A stretch of 64,000 bases of DNA from Phaeobacter sp. 11ANDIMAR09. GTDB taxonomy: Bacteria; Pseudomonadota; Alphaproteobacteria; Rhodobacterales; Rhodobacteraceae. The position numbers and the translations under genes were made by a program. Under the pieces are notes generated by a model. The model was given only the letters and a program-made list of their open reading frames with translations, was not told where the DNA came from and did not search any database. The stretch is taken from the NCBI RefSeq assembly GCF_001294455.1, contig NZ_LIKT01000013.1:58112-122111 (forward strand), read 5' to 3'. Positions 51,358 through 59,648 of the stretch are shown here, piece by piece; within the stretch, counting starts at the first letter, position 1; every line of letters begins with the position of its first letter.

Positions 51358-51588
51358 CTAAGCCAGATCAGCCTCGAGTTCGGCATGCAGGCTTTCGATA
51401 AAGAGAAAGTCTTTCACCTCTTCGCGGGCCTCGCGGAGGGTGAGCTGATGTGTATCTGCAAGGTAGCTCACAAATCCCTCTTGGTCGCGCTCCAGACTTG
51501 GGGCTGTTTCGCGCTTCAGATGTGGAAACCGCTGCTTGGCTCGGGGGTAGATAGCCTCCCAGCACAGCGGGGGAGGACAAAGTCGCAC
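51358..51588 (-). CDS. Small protein of unknown function
   Basis: The last 50 residues have clear protein-like composition: a short SYLADTHQLTLREAREEV helix segment followed by KDFLFIESLHAELEADLA. The N-terminal part (WEAIYPRAKQRFPHL) recalls stress-related CsbD-like short proteins, but the match is weak. The frame opens with a GTG at 51588 and the start is uncertain because no convincing ribosome-binding site is seen. It is 76 residues if that start is right. The gene lies between the XRE-cupin regulator (convergent) and the peptide-binding protein gene upstream on the same strand. Confidence 0.5.
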   Translation of the reverse strand: MRLCPPPLCWEAIYPRAKQRFPHLKRETAPSLERDQEGFVSYLADTHQLTLREAREEVKDFLFIESLHAELEADLA

Positions 51589-51751
51589 TATTGGTTCCCC
51601 TCTTGATACAAAGATTACTCGTACGGGGGCATTATACCAAAACTGCGCAAAAAAAGAACGCCAGAGTCACTTTTGGCAGCACAGGCGGCAGGGCGCGGCG
51701 CCTTAGATGCCGCGATGTCGCCCGTAAAAGGTTATCGCTAAAGGCTTAATC

Positions 51752-53575
51752 TCAGGGCTGACTTTGCTGATACCACCAGACATCCGGCATAAAACCTGTC
51801 CGGTCCCCATAGATTGGCAGGGTTTCGGGGAACTTCAGTTCGCGCGCATGGGCGATACGCCCTTTGTCAAAAGACCAAAAGGGAATCACATAGCGCCCGG
51901 CCGTCAGCACACGGTCCAAAGCCCGGGTAGCGGCCAGAAAATCTTCTGGGGCTTCTACGCTGAGCATCCTGTCGATCATGGCATCAACCGCAGGTGAGGT
52001 GACCCCCATCAGGTTGCGACTGCCCTGCTGCCCGGCGCTGGCGGACCCCCAGTAGAGCTTCTGTTCGTTGCCGGGACTAAGCGAAAGCTCACGGCGAATG
52101 CGGGTCAGGTCAAAGTCGAAACTGCTTTGACGCTCATAAAATTGCGCATTGTCGACGGGTTCAGGCGTCAGGGTGATCCCTAGCCGCTCCAGCGCCCGGG
52201 CATAGATCTCTACCACAGTCTTCATTTCGCTGTCGCCCTGGCGCAGCAGGACGTTGAAAGCCACCGCTTCCCCAGAGGCGTCTCGCAGGGCGCCATCGGT
52301 CACCTTCAGGCCGGCCTCTTCCAGCAGCGCCATTGCTTTGCGCAGGTTCTTGCGATTGCGCTTGGTGCCGTCACTTTGCGGTAATTGATAGCCCTCAAGC
52401 GTCCCGGGTGCCAGCTCCCCGGCAAAGTCCATCAGGTTTCGCGACACCTGTCCAGTGGCCGGGCCGGGTCGCATTCCGAGGGTGGAATTGGAAAAATAGG
52501 AGGTGATGCGAGGCTGGGCGCTGCCGGTGATGGTTTCGTTGATGTATTCAAAGTTGAATGCAAGCAGCAGCGCCTCGCGCACCCGCCAGTCGTCAAGCGG
52601 CGCACGGCGGGTGTTGAGGGCAAGCCCCGTCATGCCGGTGGGCCGTTTATGGGGGATCTCGCTTTTTACCACCCTGCCATCGGCTACCGCGGCAAACCCA
52701 TAGGCACTGGCCCATTTGTCGGCGTTGAATTCACGGTAGCTGCTCAGCTCGCCCGCCTTGAAGGCTTCGAACAAAACGGTTTGGTCGCCAAAGAAATCGA
52801 TGCGCAGCTCATCAAAATTCTGGGTGCCACGACGAAAGGGCAAATCCTTGCCCCAATAGTTGGGGTTACGCTTTAGGGTAATCTGGCGACCTGCCTCAAA
52901 ACTGTCGACCACATAGGCTCCGGTTCCAATCGGGGCCTCGGTCAGGCCAGAGGCGGCAAAATCTTTGTCCTGCCATTGTGATTTTTGCAAAATCGGGCGC
53001 AGTCCTGCAATCAGAGCGAGTTCTCGGTCCGGGGTGTTGAAACTGATGCGCAGGCTTTGCGGACCGGTCTGGCGGATCTCGGCGATCTTGCTCCAAAAGC
53101 CCCGGTAGCGCAGGTGCCCCTTGGTGCCCAGCGTCTGATAGGACCAGATGACGTCTTCGATGGTGACCGGGCTGCCGTCTGAGAACCGCGCCTCGGGTCT
53201 GAGGGTGAATTCGACCCAGGATCGGTCCTCAGGCACTTCAACTGATTCGGCCAAGAGCCCGTAAAGAGAGAAGGCTTCGTCCCAGGATCGTCCCATCAGA
53301 CTTTCATACCCCCAGAATCTCAGCTGCCAGGGCGGGGTGCCTTTTTGAGCAAAAGGATTAAGGGTATCAAAACCGCCAGTGTTCCCTACCACCAGTTTGC
53401 CGCCCTTGGGCGCATCGGGGTTTGCGTAGGGTAGTGCCACAAAATCATGTGGTAGAGCGGGGGTTCCATACATAGCTATGCCATGGGATGATTCTGCGAC
53501 TGCAAGATCGGTGCTGCAAAACAGCAGAATTCCAGAGGTTGCAACTTTGAGTTTTTGGAAAAAATCTGAAGTCAC
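51752..53575 (-). CDS. Extracellular solute-binding protein, family 5 (peptide ABC type)
   Basis: This is a periplasmic binding protein for peptide/nickel-type ABC transporters. An N-terminal hydrophobic leader ending near LAVAES is the likely signal peptide. The mature protein has the family 5 features FWGYESLMGRSWDEAF, VEFTLRPEARFSDGSPVTIEDVIWSY and APIGTGAYVVDSFEAGRQITLKRNPNYWG. At 607 residues it resembles YejA-like binding proteins, which handle oligopeptides or microcin C. The permease and ATPase genes do not follow; the gene downstream is the small unknown protein. The ligand is therefore not assigned. Confidence 0.9.
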   Translation of the reverse strand: MTSDFFQKLKVATSGILLFCSTDLAVAESSHGIAMYGTPALPHDFVALPYANPDAPKGGKLVVGNTGGFDTLNPFAQKGTPPWQLRFWGYESLMGRSWDEAFSLYGLLAESVEVPEDRSWVEFTLRPEARFSDGSPVTIEDVIWSYQTLGTKGHLRYRGFWSKIAEIRQTGPQSLRISFNTPDRELALIAGLRPILQKSQWQDKDFAASGLTEAPIGTGAYVVDSFEAGRQITLKRNPNYWGKDLPFRRGTQNFDELRIDFFGDQTVLFEAFKAGELSSYREFNADKWASAYGFAAVADGRVVKSEIPHKRPTGMTGLALNTRRAPLDDWRVREALLLAFNFEYINETITGSAQPRITSYFSNSTLGMRPGPATGQVSRNLMDFAGELAPGTLEGYQLPQSDGTKRNRKNLRKAMALLEEAGLKVTDGALRDASGEAVAFNVLLRQGDSEMKTVVEIYARALERLGITLTPEPVDNAQFYERQSSFDFDLTRIRRELSLSPGNEQKLYWGSASAGQQGSRNLMGVTSPAVDAMIDRMLSVEAPEDFLAATRALDRVLTAGRYVIPFWSFDKGRIAHARELKFPETLPIYGDRTGFMPDVWWYQQSQP

Positions 53576-53655
53576 TTTGGCAACAATCCCCTATATCCCT
53601 TATTTTCTTGGCTCTATACCTCATGGGCTCAGCAGCGTCATTTAAAACTTTTAGC

Positions 53656-53684
53656 TTGGATGAACAGGCGGAATTGCTTATAAA
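53656..53684 (+). promoter_or_regulatory. Sigma70-like promoter of the candidate small RNA
   Basis: TTGGAT (53656-53661), a 17-base spacer and TATAAA (53679-53684) match the sigma70 pattern, three of six at -35 and five of six at -10. A start near 53691 follows from spacing. Confidence 0.45.
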
Positions 53685-53690
53685 GGGGTC

Positions 53691-53766
53691 ACTGCTCGAT
53701 AGGTTTCTTGCCTGTATGAAACCTGCCTCAATAACTTCACGCCCGCTTCGCGCGGGCGTTTTTTTT
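53691..53766 (+). ncRNA. Candidate small RNA of about 76 nt
   Basis: If transcription starts near 53691 the RNA has a first stem-loop (AGGTTTC at 53701-53707 with GAAACCT at 53718-53724, loop TTGCCTGTAT), a 14-base single-stranded CU/A-rich linker, and a terminator stem-loop ending in eight U. This is the layout of Hfq-dependent small RNAs, and hfq is encoded in this window. There is no ORF upstream on this strand for the terminator to serve. Expression and targets are unknown, and I match it to no named family. Confidence 0.5.
53739..53766 (+). terminator. Orphan intrinsic terminator with eight-T tract
   Basis: ACGCCCGC at 53739-53746 pairs perfectly with GCGGGCGT at 53752-53759, followed by a T run to 53766. 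The preceding plus-strand gene ends more than two kilobases upstream, so it most likely ends a local short transcript. Confidence 0.9.
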
Positions 53767-53956
53767 GGGCAATAGCCAAAATCCAGCTGATTTTTGGGCA
53801 GTTTAGGATTTTAAGGCGTTTTATTGATCTCATTGGATTTTCTGCCGACGGCCCCGACTCCGGGCTATTGGCTACGTAGTCCTACGCGTTTCCTTTGTCG
53901 CAGCTGCATGGCAAGAAGGGGGCAGATACTGTCAGGGTTCAAGGAAGGAACAACAG

Positions 53957-54730
53957 ATGACGCTCCAGGGAAAAACCGCTGTGATCACCGGATCAAACTC
54001 GGGCATTGGTCTTGGGATTGCGCGCGAATTGGCGCGGGCTGGGGCGGATGTGGTGTTGAACTCTTTTACCAACCGGGAGGAGGATCACGCGCTCGCGGCT
54101 CAGATCGCAACCGAGTTTGGCGTGACAGCCCGCTACATCCAGGCTGATATGTCCAAAGGCGAGGCCTGCCGTAGCTTGATCGGGGAGGCTGGGCGTTGTG
54201 ATATCCTGGTGAACAATGCAGGCATTCAGCACGTCGCCCCCGTGGATGAGTTCCCGGCTGAGACCTGGGATGCCATCCTGGCCATCAACCTCAGCTCGGC
54301 CTTTCATACCACGGCTGCGGCGCTGCCGATGATGCGGGCTGCTGGCTGGGGGCGGGTGGTCAATATTGCTTCTGCCCATGGGCTGACAGCCTCGCCGTTC
54401 AAATCTGCCTATGTCGCCGCCAAGCATGGGGTTGTCGGCTTGACCAAAACCGTCGCGCTGGAAACCGCAGAAGAGCCCATCACCTGCAACGCCATCTGCC
54501 CCGGCTATGTCCTTACCCCGCTGGTTGAGGCGCAGATCCCCGACACCATGGCAAAATATGACATGTCGCGCGAAGAGGTGATCAAGAAGGTGATGCTCGA
54601 GCGCCAGCCGTCACGGGAATTTGCCACTGTCGAGCAGTTGGGCGGATCGACAGTCTTTTTCTGTTCCGATGCGGCCGCACAGATTACAGGCACCACATTG
54701 AGCGTCGATGGCGGCTGGACGGCACTTTAA
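53957..54730 (+). CDS. bdhA: 3-hydroxybutyrate dehydrogenase
   Basis: This is a cytoplasmic short-chain dehydrogenase that interconverts 3-hydroxybutyrate and acetoacetate, the exit step of polyhydroxybutyrate breakdown. The NAD fold shows TGSNSGIG at 11-18 and the NNAG motif at 86-89. The active site is S139, Y152 and K156 (YVAAK). The segments NNAGIQHVAPVDEFP and AICPGYVLTPLVEAQIP match BdhA specifically rather than general short-chain dehydrogenases. At 257 residues it is full length. AAGGAAGGAA precedes the ATG. No phaZ or acetoacetate-CoA ligase gene is adjacent. A terminator follows. Confidence 0.95.
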   Translation: MTLQGKTAVITGSNSGIGLGIARELARAGADVVLNSFTNREEDHALAAQIATEFGVTARYIQADMSKGEACRSLIGEAGRCDILVNNAGIQHVAPVDEFPAETWDAILAINLSSAFHTTAAALPMMRAAGWGRVVNIASAHGLTASPFKSAYVAAKHGVVGLTKTVALETAEEPITCNAICPGYVLTPLVEAQIPDTMAKYDMSREEVIKKVMLERQPSREFATVEQLGGSTVFFCSDAAAQITGTTLSVDGGWTAL

Positions 54731-54768
54731 GACAGGCCAATAACACCCAGCCCCATCTGTTTAAAACC

Positions 54769-54798
54769 AAAGGGAAGGCCAGGAGCCTTCCCTTTTTT
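54769..54798 (+). terminator. Intrinsic terminator after bdhA
   Basis: The ten-base stem 54770-54779 with 54785-54794 is perfect and is extended by one A-T pair. The loop has five bases and the T run reaches 54798. It lies between convergent bdhA and the DUF502 gene. Confidence 0.92.
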
Positions 54799-54838
54799 CT
54801 GCTGGGCGATAGAGAATTTCTAGGGCTTTGTTACACGC

Positions 54839-55534
54839 TCATGCACCCGTTTCATCCTCGGGCGGCGCGCTTGGATCTTTGGAATTTGGATAGACCAGCC
54901 CCGCTGAGATCACCAGTTTGGCCGCATCCTCAACACTCATCTCCAGTTCGATCACGTCATCCTGTGGGACAAAGAGCAAGAACCCCGAGGTCGGGTTTGG
55001 CGTGGTCGGAAGAAAGACGCTCATCATTGGGCTACTGGTTTTGGCATGGGCCGATACTTCGCCTTTGGCGGTGGTAGAAATAAAGCCAATGGCCCAAATC
55101 CCACGGCGTGGGTACTGGATCAGGCAGGCCTTTTCAAAACTGCGTTCGGACTGGGCAAAAACTGTTTCCGAGATCTGTTTGATGCCAGAATAGATGGTGC
55201 GCACCACTGGCATGCGCTCCACCAGGTTTTCGCCAAAACCGATCAAAGAGCGGCCAATAATACCCTTGGCGATCCAGCCGATGACCACTGTAAAGAGCAG
55301 AAAGAAGATCACCCCAACCCCACGCAGGTTGATGCCGATATACTGCTCTGGCGAGATGGTATGTGGAATCAGAGGCAGGACAACGGAATCGACCCAGCCC
55401 ACGACGGTCCAGATCAACCATATGGTCAGGCCAACCGGCGCAATGACCACAATTCCGGTGAAAAACGACGAGCGCAGTCGCGCAAACAGGCCAGGGCGGT
55501 GGCGAATGGGGTCTTCGTCAAAGGGTGTGGTCAT
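54839..55534 (-). CDS. DUF502 membrane protein
   Basis: This is a predicted inner-membrane protein of 231 residues, with two N-terminal helices (about 22-48 and 70-92) and a soluble C-terminal part. The family pattern is clear in FFTGIVVIAPVGLTIWLIW, ERMPVVRTIYSGIKQISETV and TPNPTSGFLLFVPQDDV. The role of DUF502 proteins in bacteria is unknown; plant relatives (LCV/COV) affect vascular patterning. It carries no catalytic motif. The neighbours do not suggest a pathway. Confidence 0.92.
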   Translation of the reverse strand: MTTPFDEDPIRHRPGLFARLRSSFFTGIVVIAPVGLTIWLIWTVVGWVDSVVLPLIPHTISPEQYIGINLRGVGVIFFLLFTVVIGWIAKGIIGRSLIGFGENLVERMPVVRTIYSGIKQISETVFAQSERSFEKACLIQYPRRGIWAIGFISTTAKGEVSAHAKTSSPMMSVFLPTTPNPTSGFLLFVPQDDVIELEMSVEDAAKLVISAGLVYPNSKDPSAPPEDETGA

Positions 55535-55635
55535 CAGATACTTATCAGGTCAGTGGAACAGGGGCGTCCGTTACGTTAACCAGAACCTAGGTACTGATCA
55601 CGCAGGGGGCAATGCCCGAGTCGCAGGAAAATCCG

Positions 55636-56550
55636 TTAGGCAGTAAGCTCAGCCATTTCTTGGGCAATTTTGGCTGCGAGCCGCGCATTATTGCGCACCA
55701 AGGCGATATTTGCGGCCAGCGAACGCCCCTCGGTCAGCTCAAAGATGCGTTGCAGCAGAAAGGGCGTAACCGCCTTGCCGGAAATCCCCTGTGCATCGGC
55801 TTCGCTCTGGGCCTGGGCAATCACCGGAGCCAGGGTCTCCGCCGGGATTTCCGCATCACCTGGAATTGGGTTGGCAATCAATTGGCCACCGGGCAGACCC
55901 ATGGCTGTGCGGGTGACCTGGGCACGGGCGATCTCTGCCGCACTGTCCATTCGCAAAGGCGCCATCAGTTCCGACTGGGCCGACCAAAAGGCCGGGAAAC
56001 TGTCCTGACCGTAAGCGATGACCGGAACCCCTTGGGTTTCAAGGATTTCCAGGGTTTTAGGAATGTCCAGAATCGCCTTGGCGCCAGCCGCAACAACCGT
56101 CACCGGGGTCTGGGCCAACTCCAGCAGATCGGCTGAGATATCGAAGCTGGTTTCAGCGCCTTTGTGCACGCCGCCAATTCCGCCGGTGGCAAAGACGGAA
56201 ATCCCGGCCAACTGTGCCGCGATCATGGTGGCCGCGACTGTGGTGGCACCTGTCTTGCCCATTGCGATACAGGCGGGCATATCGGCGCGCGAGACCTTAG
56301 CGACCTCCTTGGCCTGACCAAGCGCCTGTAACGTCTCGGCCTCCAGCCCCACATGCAGAACACCGTTGATCACTGCAATGGTGGCCGGGGTTGCGCCGGC
56401 GTCGCGGATCTCTTGCTCCACCTGGGCTGCCACTTCAACATTTTGTGGGTAGGGCATGCCATGGGTGATAATGGTGCTTTCCAGCGCCACCAGCGGTTTG
56501 CCAGCGGCTTTGGCTGCACGGGCTTCAGCGGAATAGTGAATTTCGATCAC
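55636..56550 (-). CDS. psuG: Pseudouridine-5'-phosphate glycosidase
   Basis: PsuG splits pseudouridine 5'-phosphate into uracil and ribose 5-phosphate (reversible). Family signatures are LVALESTIITHGMPYPQNVE near the N terminus, GKTGATTVAATMIAAQLAGI and FATGGIGGVHKGAE, which include the catalytic Lys and Glu region, and PVIAYGQDSFPAF. The start is a GTG at 56550 (304 aa) preceded by AGGAGA; a longer frame exists upstream within psuK but has no family content. The GTG overlaps the psuK stop by four bases, so the two genes act together in pseudouridine breakdown, as in many bacteria. Confidence 0.94.
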   Translation of the reverse strand: MIEIHYSAEARAAKAAGKPLVALESTIITHGMPYPQNVEVAAQVEQEIRDAGATPATIAVINGVLHVGLEAETLQALGQAKEVAKVSRADMPACIAMGKTGATTVAATMIAAQLAGISVFATGGIGGVHKGAETSFDISADLLELAQTPVTVVAAGAKAILDIPKTLEILETQGVPVIAYGQDSFPAFWSAQSELMAPLRMDSAAEIARAQVTRTAMGLPGGQLIANPIPGDAEIPAETLAPVIAQAQSEADAQGISGKAVTPFLLQRIFELTEGRSLAANIALVRNNARLAAKIAQEMAELTA

Positions 56551-57485
56551 AGTGGAGATTCTCCTGAAACATAGGTGGCTGCGGCCTGCAATGCGGTGGC
56601 CAGAGCCTTGTGTCTGTCTTCGCCGCGCGCCTCGGCGGCGATATGAGCGGCCATAAAGGTATCCCCGGCACCGGTCACGCGGGCGACGGTCACCCGTGGG
56701 GGCTTTTGAGTGATGACCCTGTCCAATTCGCCATGGCTGTTTGCTTCGCTGGCCGAAGCACCACCATCGGTCACAAGAACCCGAGCAGCGCCGCGCGCGA
56801 TCAGCGCCAGAGCGGCGGTTTCGCTGTCGGTGAAGGTGGTCTGACACAACAGACCGGCCTCTTCGAGGTTCACATAAAGCGTGCCACGGGTGGAGGTGAG
56901 AAAGGGGCGCAGCCGCTCTGCCTTGCCGGGTGAGGCTGGGGCAACCCGCAAATCAGCTCTGGCAAATGCGGGCTCGGTTGCGATTTCAGCCAAGAGCGAC
57001 AGGGTCAGATTTCCATCCAACGCAATGGCGCCCTCATAGGGGGCATGCCCTGATCCCAAGGTGCCATCCATCAGCGGGCGCAGGATCTTGTCGCCGGCGG
57101 CCTCCAGGGAATGAGCATCCGCAATCGCGGCGATGAGCCCATTGCCACCTTCAACAGCCATATAGCGGTCGGTCGGCAGATCTTCGGATCGGTAGACATG
57201 TGTGGTGCCGCAGCCCAGTTGGCTACAGGCTTTTATCAGCTCCTCGCCTTCGGGATCGCGGCCAACTGCGCTCAGCAGATCAGGTTTGAGACCAAAGCGC
57301 GCCAGGGTCATCGCGATATTCATGGCGACGCCGCCGGGCAGGCGGGTAATACGTCCCGGCATATCGGAACCGCGCCGCATCTCGGCGGGGCTGCGGCCAA
57401 TGATGTCCCAAAGAACGGAGCCGATGCACAGCACCTGAGGCGTGGCATCATGGGAAGAAGAGGGGGTGGCAGTATGCTGTGTCAT
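56547..57485 (-). CDS. psuK: PfkB family kinase, probable pseudouridine kinase
   Basis: It is predicted to phosphorylate pseudouridine to pseudouridine 5'-phosphate, feeding PsuG. PfkB family features are the N-terminal LCIGSVLWDIIGR, the glycine motif LPGGVAMNIAMTLARFG, and the C-terminal signature VTGAGDTFMAAH, which contains the catalytic aspartate. Overlap with psuG supports the substrate assignment, since sequence alone does not separate it from ribokinase or other PfkB kinases. I use the ATG at 57485 (312 aa, MTQHTATPSS). No nucleoside transporter or regulator gene is next to the pair. Confidence 0.88.
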   Translation of the reverse strand: MTQHTATPSSSHDATPQVLCIGSVLWDIIGRSPAEMRRGSDMPGRITRLPGGVAMNIAMTLARFGLKPDLLSAVGRDPEGEELIKACSQLGCGTTHVYRSEDLPTDRYMAVEGGNGLIAAIADAHSLEAAGDKILRPLMDGTLGSGHAPYEGAIALDGNLTLSLLAEIATEPAFARADLRVAPASPGKAERLRPFLTSTRGTLYVNLEEAGLLCQTTFTDSETAALALIARGAARVLVTDGGASASEANSHGELDRVITQKPPRVTVARVTGAGDTFMAAHIAAEARGEDRHKALATALQAAATYVSGESPL

Positions 57486-57559
57486 GACAACTCTATTGCG
57501 CCTTTTGTCGCATCCCGCAAGCGACAAGCGAAAAATCTGCCAGGGCTGAAGCTTGGAGG

Positions 57560-58432
57560 CTAGGGAATGGCAAAAACCAAGGAGGCCCAGAGGGTTTCCC
57601 ATAGGACCGCTGCCTCGGTTTCTGTGGTGGGCACAAACGGGCGCAGTACAACGGAATTGAGCAGATAGCGCTGCCCGCTTTGCACTGGGATTTGAACAAC
57701 CCCACTGTCATCCGTTTTGAAAATCTGGCGTTGGACCGCGTCCTCTGGCCCGCGCGCAAACAGCTCCACTTGGGTCTGGGGGCGCGCCACCCCCTGATAC
57801 AACAGCTGAAATTGCAAAACTGCAGCCGTCTCCCCGGCAGAAAGGTGGAGTTCATAGGGGTTTTGCAAAGCGACAAACTCGGTCTCCAGACCAAAAGCCC
57901 GATCAGACCCGATCCCAGAACCAACCGCGATCAGCGATTTTGTGTGGCGCGTGTAATATTCTCCGAACCCCGCATTTGGGCCTGCGCGCCCTCGGGACCA
58001 AGAGTCTACATCCAACAGGCCTTTGGTCTGGGCAAAGGAGGAAAATGCGTCCCAGGTTTCATAGGTGATCAGATCAGGCGTGGTTTCATGGAGCAGGATC
58101 AGAAGACCGGGTTCTAGCGCTTCCAATACCAAGGCGGGCATATCGCCCATGCGTCCCCTGTAGGGGAGGGGAACGTCCCGCTGACTGATGTCAAACCGGC
58201 GAATACGGTGGTCGAGATAGGGCAGGCGGGCGCCTTTGAACATTTCCCCGTTTCTGAGCCCTGCTTTGAGCGAGCCTCCGGTTTCTACTTGATATTTTTC
58301 TGGCTCAACCCAAAACTCATGAGCAAGAGCTGGCCGAATGGATGCCAGATTGGCAGCCAAGCAGAGAATTGGCAGGACAATGGGGCGGAACAAGGATTTG
58401 AGCATTTTGAGGACTTTGCAAATTGATGCCAT
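57560..58432 (-). CDS. DUF4198-like periplasmic protein
   Basis: The N terminus carries a signal peptide (IVLPILCLAANLASIRPALA, cleavage before HEFWVEP). The mature start HEFWVEPEKYQVETGG is typical of DUF4198-type proteins, some of which are linked to nickel or cobalt uptake. The rest is a beta-rich, immunoglobulin-like sequence ending AVLWETLWASLVFAIP. I use the ATG at 58432 (290 aa), which has GAGGA eleven bases upstream; an ATG at 58405 is the alternative. Its divergent partner is a HupE-like permease, and the two 5' ends appear to overlap by about 26 bases, so their expression is likely linked. Confidence 0.82.
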   Translation of the reverse strand: MASICKVLKMLKSLFRPIVLPILCLAANLASIRPALAHEFWVEPEKYQVETGGSLKAGLRNGEMFKGARLPYLDHRIRRFDISQRDVPLPYRGRMGDMPALVLEALEPGLLILLHETTPDLITYETWDAFSSFAQTKGLLDVDSWSRGRAGPNAGFGEYYTRHTKSLIAVGSGIGSDRAFGLETEFVALQNPYELHLSAGETAAVLQFQLLYQGVARPQTQVELFARGPEDAVQRQIFKTDDSGVVQIPVQSGQRYLLNSVVLRPFVPTTETEAAVLWETLWASLVFAIP

Positions 58433-59546
58433 CAGGGTGGGTATCCTCGCTGTCCTGTCAAGCCTTCTCCTTTGCCTACCGATTGTGGGGCGCGCCCATG
58501 AGGTAACGCCGACCATAGCTGATTTTGACAGCAGTGATGGTCAGGTCAATCTGGTGTTGAGGCTCAACGTCGAAGCCTTTGTGGCCGGGATCGATCTGGA
58601 TGGCCGCAGCGACACAGACGAGAGCGATCGCTCCGATGACTACGATTTGCTTCGCAACATGTCCCAGCAGGAGTTGGAACCCATGGTGCGCCTCTTTGCG
58701 GAGGACTGGGTGCCAGAAATACGACTTGAGGCCGGTGGTCCGGTGTCTTTGCAGTTGGAGGAGGTTTCGATCCCTGATGTCGGAGATGCCAGCTTGCCGC
58801 GCAGCACCCAACTGGCGTTTTCCGGGAGCCTCCCCAGTTCGGCGCTTTATCTTAATCTGACCTGGCCCAAAGGCTCTGGCGCGCTGGTGCTGCGCCAGAA
58901 TGGCGTGCCCGAGCCCTACACCGGTTATCTCCTGGGCGGCCTGCGCTCGCCTTCCATTGCGCTCAAAGGCGGCGCTGTGCAAAGCCCCTGGGAGATCTTT
59001 CAGGCCTATGTGCCCGTCGGCTTTGATCATATTCTGCCCAAGGGGCTGGATCATATCCTGTTTGTTCTAGGGTTGTTTTTTCTCAGTACCCGTATGGGGC
59101 CGCTGCTGTGGCAAGTGACCACCTTTACCCTGGCCCATAGTATAACACTGGCGCTTGGTGCTTTAGGGCTGGTCAGCGTTAATCCTGCCGTAGTCGAGCC
59201 GCTGATTGCCGCTTCGATTGTCTTTGTCGCTGTCGAAAACATCTTTGCGCGTCGCCTGCACCTTTGGCGCCCCTTGGTCATCTTTGCCTTCGGGCTGTTG
59301 CACGGGCTGGGTTTTGCCTCGGTTCTGGGGGAATTCGGCCTGCCGCAGGATCACGTCATCCCGGCCCTGTTGGGCTTTAATGTCGGGGTGGAACTGGGCC
59401 AGTTGACCGTCATCACCATTGCCTTTGGGCTGTTGGGCTATTGGTTCGGAAAACACCCCAAATACAGGGGGCGGGTGGCCATTCCTGCCTCGGTCACCAT
59501 CGCATTGATCGGCAGCTACTGGTTTTATGAGCGCGTGTTCCTATAA
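58407..59546 (+). CDS. HupE/UreJ-type membrane protein with large N-terminal periplasmic domain
   Basis: The protein has a signal sequence (VGILAVLSSLLLCLPIVGRAHE), a periplasmic domain of about 190 residues, and a C-terminal membrane region of seven helices of the HupE/UreJ type. The membrane region contains TTFTLAHSITLALGALGLV, AVENIFARRLHLW and FGLLHGLGFASVLGEFGLP, with the conserved His residues expected to bind metal. HupE relatives import nickel or cobalt. The start is unclear: TTG 58407 has AAGGA ten bases upstream, and ATG 58380 is an alternative. Divergence from a DUF4198 gene fits a metal-uptake pair, but no metal enzyme gene is adjacent. Confidence 0.82.
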   Translation: MRTLQIDAIRVGILAVLSSLLLCLPIVGRAHEVTPTIADFDSSDGQVNLVLRLNVEAFVAGIDLDGRSDTDESDRSDDYDLLRNMSQQELEPMVRLFAEDWVPEIRLEAGGPVSLQLEEVSIPDVGDASLPRSTQLAFSGSLPSSALYLNLTWPKGSGALVLRQNGVPEPYTGYLLGGLRSPSIALKGGAVQSPWEIFQAYVPVGFDHILPKGLDHILFVLGLFFLSTRMGPLLWQVTTFTLAHSITLALGALGLVSVNPAVVEPLIAASIVFVAVENIFARRLHLWRPLVIFAFGLLHGLGFASVLGEFGLPQDHVIPALLGFNVGVELGQLTVITIAFGLLGYWFGKHPKYRGRVAIPASVTIALIGSYWFYERVFL

Positions 59547-59582
59547 ACGCGGCCAGGGCTGCATCTGGGAGGCAGGCAAAGG

Positions 59583-59612
59583 AAAAGACGCAGGGAAAAA
59601 TCTGCGTCTTTT
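59583..59612. terminator. Bidirectional intrinsic terminator between the HupE-like gene and the ThiE-like gene
   Basis: A perfect 11-bp stem (59583-59593 with 59602-59612) begins with AAAA and ends with TTTT, so both strands leave a short U tract. It lies between two convergent genes. Confidence 0.85.
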
Positions 59613-59648
59613 GTCTGTCTTTACAATATCTTGTGGCTTGGTGGCAGA

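Larger units (their letters stand above)
53576..53956. other. Divergent intergenic region holding a candidate small RNA
   Basis: These 381 bases separate the peptide-binding protein gene (leftward) and bdhA (rightward). No protein gene is seen. The region contains a sigma70-like promoter at 53656-53684, two stem-loops and a strong plus-strand terminator ending at 53766. A further 190 bases precede bdhA, whose ribosome-binding site is AAGGAAGGAA. Confidence 0.6.
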
